From NCBI GenBank assembly GCA_007695195.1, contig REEG01000175.1, positions 1 through 64,000 on the forward strand: a DNA stretch of 64,000 nucleotides, in the 5' to 3' direction. Shown here piece by piece: positions 61,290-64,000 of this stretch. This DNA is from Gemmatimonadales bacterium (GTDB lineage: Bacteria; Gemmatimonadota; Gemmatimonadetes; Longimicrobiales; Gaopeijiaceae). A program made the translations under genes and the position numbers. The number at the start of each line of letters is the position of its first letter. Within the stretch, counting starts at the first letter, position 1. The notes under the pieces were generated by a model. The model was not told the DNA's origin. It did no database searches and saw nothing but the letters and a program-made list of their open reading frames with translations.

Positions 61290-62713
61290 GGGGCCGCCGT
61301 CTCCTGAGGGGCGGCCGCCGCCGTTCCCACTCGACCCTTCAGTCGCTGGAGGAGGGCCCCCACAAGATGCTTGAGTTCGTCCAGCCTGTTCCCCCGGTTC
61401 GTGGCCATATCGCGGGCCATGCGACTCATGAGCCCCAGGGCGGGGATCAGGAGCAGGATGTTGGGCGCCCACATCCCGACCCAGGGGTGGATCTGCCCCC
61501 GGTCGGCGAAGCGCTCTCCTACGATGAGTCCGACCCAGTAGAAGAAGAAGATGCCCAGGGAGAGCGCGATGACCATGCCCACACCCCCCTGGGGGTAGCG
61601 GATGGCCAGCGGCGCCCCCAGGAGTACGAAGACCAGGCAGGCGAAGGCGATGGAATGCTTCTTGAAGATCTCCACCTGGTACTGGTAGACGTTCAGGTAC
61701 TGAACGCCCCAGCGGTGGTGGATGACACGCGACTCCGACGCCTGCTCCGCCACAAGGTGATCACGGGGAGCCGAGAGGCGGTCTTCATGCAGCACGATCC
61801 GCTCGTCTCCCACCGGCGCCGGCTCCAGGGCATTCTCCACGGCCCGCTCCGACAGGGAGAGCATCTCGTCGGCGATGGAGTGGGTCTCTTCCAGGCTCTG
61901 GTCGGCCCGGGACCGGAGCATGGCGATGTTCATCTCCCGGTCGCTGCGGGCACCTCCCCCGGTGCGGCGCTCAAGTTCGGTGCCCACACCGCGGAAGGGG
62001 ATGATCTGGGTCTCGAAGTAGAGCCGCTGGAAGCCGCCGGGCCGGGCGTCGGTGGTCTCGAAGACCACGCCCTCTTCCAGCGTCAGGTAGAGGTCGCGGC
62101 GATCCGGGGTGAAGGCCATCTCGCCTCGCTGGGCCACGATGGTCCGGTTTTCCCCCAACCGGGACAGGTCGTAGATGGTGACGTCGGTGAGGCGGTTGGT
62201 GGCGTTGTCGATGCCCCGGGCCCGGAGGAAGTACCGGGTGTCATCGATAGTGTGGACCTCGTTCACCACCTCTTCGCGCAACTCGAAGGTGGGGCTCTGC
62301 CGCCCCACATCCGCCAGGAGATTGGCAAGTCGGTGATTGGACTCCGGAAGGACCCGGTCGTTGAAGTAGAGCATGGTCCCGGTGAGCACCACGCCCACCA
62401 GGGCGATGGGGATGAGGAGCCGGGCCGGATGGACGCCGCCGGCCGCCAGCGCCGTGATCTCGTTGTTCCCCGTCATGTCCGAGAAGGCGTACAGCACCGC
62501 CACCAGGATGGCCATGGGGAAGGTCAGGGCGATGATGTGCGGCAACGAGAGGAGCATGAACTCCAGGATGATCCCCGGATCCAGGCCCTTCCCAACCAGA
62601 TCTTCCAGCGCCCGGGCCACCGCATTGAGGAAGAGGAGCCCGGTCACCGCGGTGAAGGCGAAGAGGAAGGGTCCGATGTGGGACCGGACGATGTAGCGGG
62701 TCAGAATCCTCAT
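61286..62713 (-). CDS. lptF: Lipopolysaccharide export permease, LptF-like
   Basis: The 475-residue inner-membrane protein is of the same family, longer than LptG. It begins MRILTRYIVRSHIGPFLFAF, with helices (LSLPHIIALTFPMAILVAVL), a periplasmic domain enlarged by a helical insertion of about 90 residues (SDREMNIAMLRSRADQSLEE), and a C-terminal helix bundle with FACLVFVLLGAPLAIRYPQ. The ATG at 62713 is chosen because the longer upstream frame is antisense to the gene at 62902. It is co-transcribed with lptG. Confidence 0.9.
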   Translation of the reverse strand: MRILTRYIVRSHIGPFLFAFTAVTGLLFLNAVARALEDLVGKGLDPGIILEFMLLSLPHIIALTFPMAILVAVLYAFSDMTGNNEITALAAGGVHPARLLIPIALVGVVLTGTMLYFNDRVLPESNHRLANLLADVGRQSPTFELREEVVNEVHTIDDTRYFLRARGIDNATNRLTDVTIYDLSRLGENRTIVAQRGEMAFTPDRRDLYLTLEEGVVFETTDARPGGFQRLYFETQIIPFRGVGTELERRTGGGARSDREMNIAMLRSRADQSLEETHSIADEMLSLSERAVENALEPAPVGDERIVLHEDRLSAPRDHLVAEQASESRVIHHRWGVQYLNVYQYQVEIFKKHSIAFACLVFVLLGAPLAIRYPQGGVGMVIALSLGIFFFYWVGLIVGERFADRGQIHPWVGMWAPNILLLIPALGLMSRMARDMATNRGNRLDELKHLVGALLQRLKGRVGTAAAAPQETAAP

Positions 62714-62901
62714 CTGCACCAGGTGTTGGATCGGGGCGACCGTGCGATGGGGCAGCGACCGGTTCCGGCCGTCCCCCTGCTCATGGGCGCCCGGGTTCCA
62801 GGGGTCCGGTGGAACGTTCGAGCGCGGCTCTACAATCCCCAACTTACCCGATTTCCGAAAGAGCGGTCCCTCGCCCCCGTGGACCGGACCGGGAGAACCC
62901 G

Positions 62902-64000
62902 GTGAACCCACTGGCCGCGCTGACGCTCCTGATCCTGCTCTCCGGATCGGACACGCCGCCGCCGTCGTCTCCGACGCCCGGCGCCGCACCGGCGTCTGTG
63001 ACGGCCACTTCGCTCGACCCGGACACCCTCCAGGCCGCCACGCCGGATTCTCTGCTTCGCCCGCCTGGCGACCTGGCCATCCGGATCCGGGCCCGGGGCG
63101 AGTTCGGCGGGGACTGGACACAGTTTCGGCCGTGCGACGCCGGAGTCCAGGGGACGTGCAACCCGGACCTGGTTCCGCAGCTCCAGCCGGACGTCCTTCT
63201 GGGGGTCCAGGCCGGGGGAGGCATCGCCGACCGGATCTTCCTGGATGTGGATTACGACCAGACCCGGGAGTTCGCCGGGGCCAATCGCTTCCGCGCCTTC
63301 TATCAGGGAAGGGAGGGAGAGATCCTGCAGCGGGTGGAGGTGGGAGATGTGACCTTCGCCCTCCCCGAGACGCGCTTTCTCACCCGGGGCATCCCGGCCG
63401 GGAACTTCGGCGTACTGGCCCGGGGCGAGGTGGCGGGGGTGGAGCTCCAGACCGTCTTCGCCCAGCAGCAGGGAGCCCGCCGGTCCCGGGAGTTCCGACT
63501 GGGGGCACAGGGGGGCGAGGTGGGGATCATCCAGGGAGACAGCCTGGTGCTGGATGACGCGGAGTACGTGCAGGGCCAGTTCTTCTTCCTCATGGATCCC
63601 GGGCGCCTCCAGGGGGCTCCCCACCTGGACGTTCTCTCCCTTCGTCCCGGTGACGCGCCCCCGGAGCTGGCTCCCGGCCCCGAGCCCATCCAGCTCTACC
63701 GCATGGAGCGGGATCCGGTCCTTCGGCAGCAGGTGGAAGGCTACATCCAGGCCGACGCCGTGGCGGAGGGGGCTGGGGGGACGGTCCAGGAATCGGGGTG
63801 GTTCCGGTACCTCCGGCCGGGGGTGGACTACTACCTGCATCCATCGGGGCTGTGGGTTGCCCTCCGCAGTCCCCTTCGCCCCGATGAGGCGCTGGCGGTG
63901 ACCTACCGGACGGCGCTGGGCGAGGAGGTGGGTGACTACAATCCCGAGGCTGTGGCCAATCAGGGGCGAGTGCCCACCCTCGAGCTCCTTCGAGCGTCCC
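62902..64000 (+). CDS. SprA-like outer-membrane translocon protein, N-terminus (3' truncated)
   Basis: The frame is open from a GTG at 62902 (GGGAG before it) through the window end, about 366 codons of a protein expected to be several thousand residues. A signal peptide is followed by repeats of the SprA N-terminal domain: DRIFLDVDYDQTREFAG, REGEILQRVEVGDVTFALPE, SRFLT-like TRFLTRGIPAGNFGVLAR, LQTVFAQQQGARRSREFR. SprA is the giant barrel of the type 9 secretion system and gliding machinery of Bacteroidota; related proteins occur in other phyla. A TACAAT (62831-62836) upstream could be its -10 element. No partner secretion genes are seen in the window. Confidence 0.75.
   Translation, partial: MNPLAALTLLILLSGSDTPPPSSPTPGAAPASVTATSLDPDTLQAATPDSLLRPPGDLAIRIRARGEFGGDWTQFRPCDAGVQGTCNPDLVPQLQPDVLLGVQAGGGIADRIFLDVDYDQTREFAGANRFRAFYQGREGEILQRVEVGDVTFALPETRFLTRGIPAGNFGVLARGEVAGVELQTVFAQQQGARRSREFRLGAQGGEVGIIQGDSLVLDDAEYVQGQFFFLMDPGRLQGAPHLDVLSLRPGDAPPELAPGPEPIQLYRMERDPVLRQQVEGYIQADAVAEGAGGTVQESGWFRYLRPGVDYYLHPSGLWVALRSPLRPDEALAVTYRTALGEEVGDYNPEAVANQGRVPTLELLRAS

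Noticed and set aside
62830-63840. A 336-codon minus-strand gene opposite the SprA-like gene
   Set aside because: It runs antisense to a frame with strong family resemblance and has no recognisable domain.

Overview
The window is GC-rich chromosomal DNA from a Gram-negative bacterium. It encodes an LptF/LptG pair, many Sec-exported proteins and lipoproteins, a CcmH-like haem-lyase protein, and the start of a protein resembling the SprA outer-membrane translocon. Together with a large set of exported M16, S9, M24, M6 and zincin-type peptidases, this suggests Gemmatimonadota or a related lineage. That placement is inference from gene content; no rRNA gene is present to fix it. I found no tRNA, rRNA, CRISPR array, insertion sequence or prophage. 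Genes are tightly packed, often with 4-base start/stop overlaps, and GTG or TTG starts are frequent.

Layout. 1-773: tail of an esterase-like hydrolase. 908-6471 (minus): a two-gene module, a His-rich DUF305 protein plus an LVIVD-repeat beta-propeller protein, present twice in tandem and separated by a perfect 16-bp inverted repeat. 6656-10675: exported or membrane-bound proteins of unknown function. 10672-16147 (minus): an operon of two M16 peptidase-family proteins (one catalytic, one lacking the zinc motif) and a membrane glycosyltransferase fused to a methyltransferase. 16582-22310: an S9 peptidase and a divergent bifunctional penicillin-binding protein. 22315-25184 (minus): nfuA, a cyanophycinase-like lipoprotein and an RlmI-type methyltransferase.

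25593-35747 (plus): glycyl-tRNA synthetase, an NSS-family sodium symporter, a minimal zincin, endonuclease III, an HD hydrolase, tryptophanase, and an M6 metalloprotease with a dockerin-like tail followed by a small lipoprotein. 35886-45726 (plus): a 34-residue MetS-like transporter subunit, carB, a histone-deacetylase-family protein, a CcmH-like protein, a methyltransferase, an M24 peptidase and priA. 45902-49537: an HNH nuclease facing an ADP-forming acyl-CoA synthetase and two small coiled-coil proteins. 49731-53680: a hypothetical gene, a 628-base stretch without a clear gene, an ABC ATPase without a permease, and a sigma/anti-sigma/PDZ operon. 53983-60152: a CPBP membrane protease, small proteins, a phosphodiester-glycosidase-family lipoprotein, TenA, a second M24 peptidase and a DapF-like protein with both catalytic cysteines replaced by serine. 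60219-62713 (minus): lptF-lptG. 62902-end: the SprA-like protein, cut by the window edge.

The main biological theme is the cell envelope: lipopolysaccharide export (LptFG), peptidoglycan synthesis (the PBP), outer-membrane or secretion machinery (SprA-like), and a periplasmic or secreted peptidase repertoire. Housekeeping genes (glyS, nth, carB, priA, nfuA) are scattered between them. The observations most worth a second look are the duplicated DUF305/LVIVD module, the Ser/Ser DapF homologue, the MetS-like subunit far from its transporter, the glycosyltransferase-methyltransferase fusion, and the M6-dockerin/lipoprotein pair.
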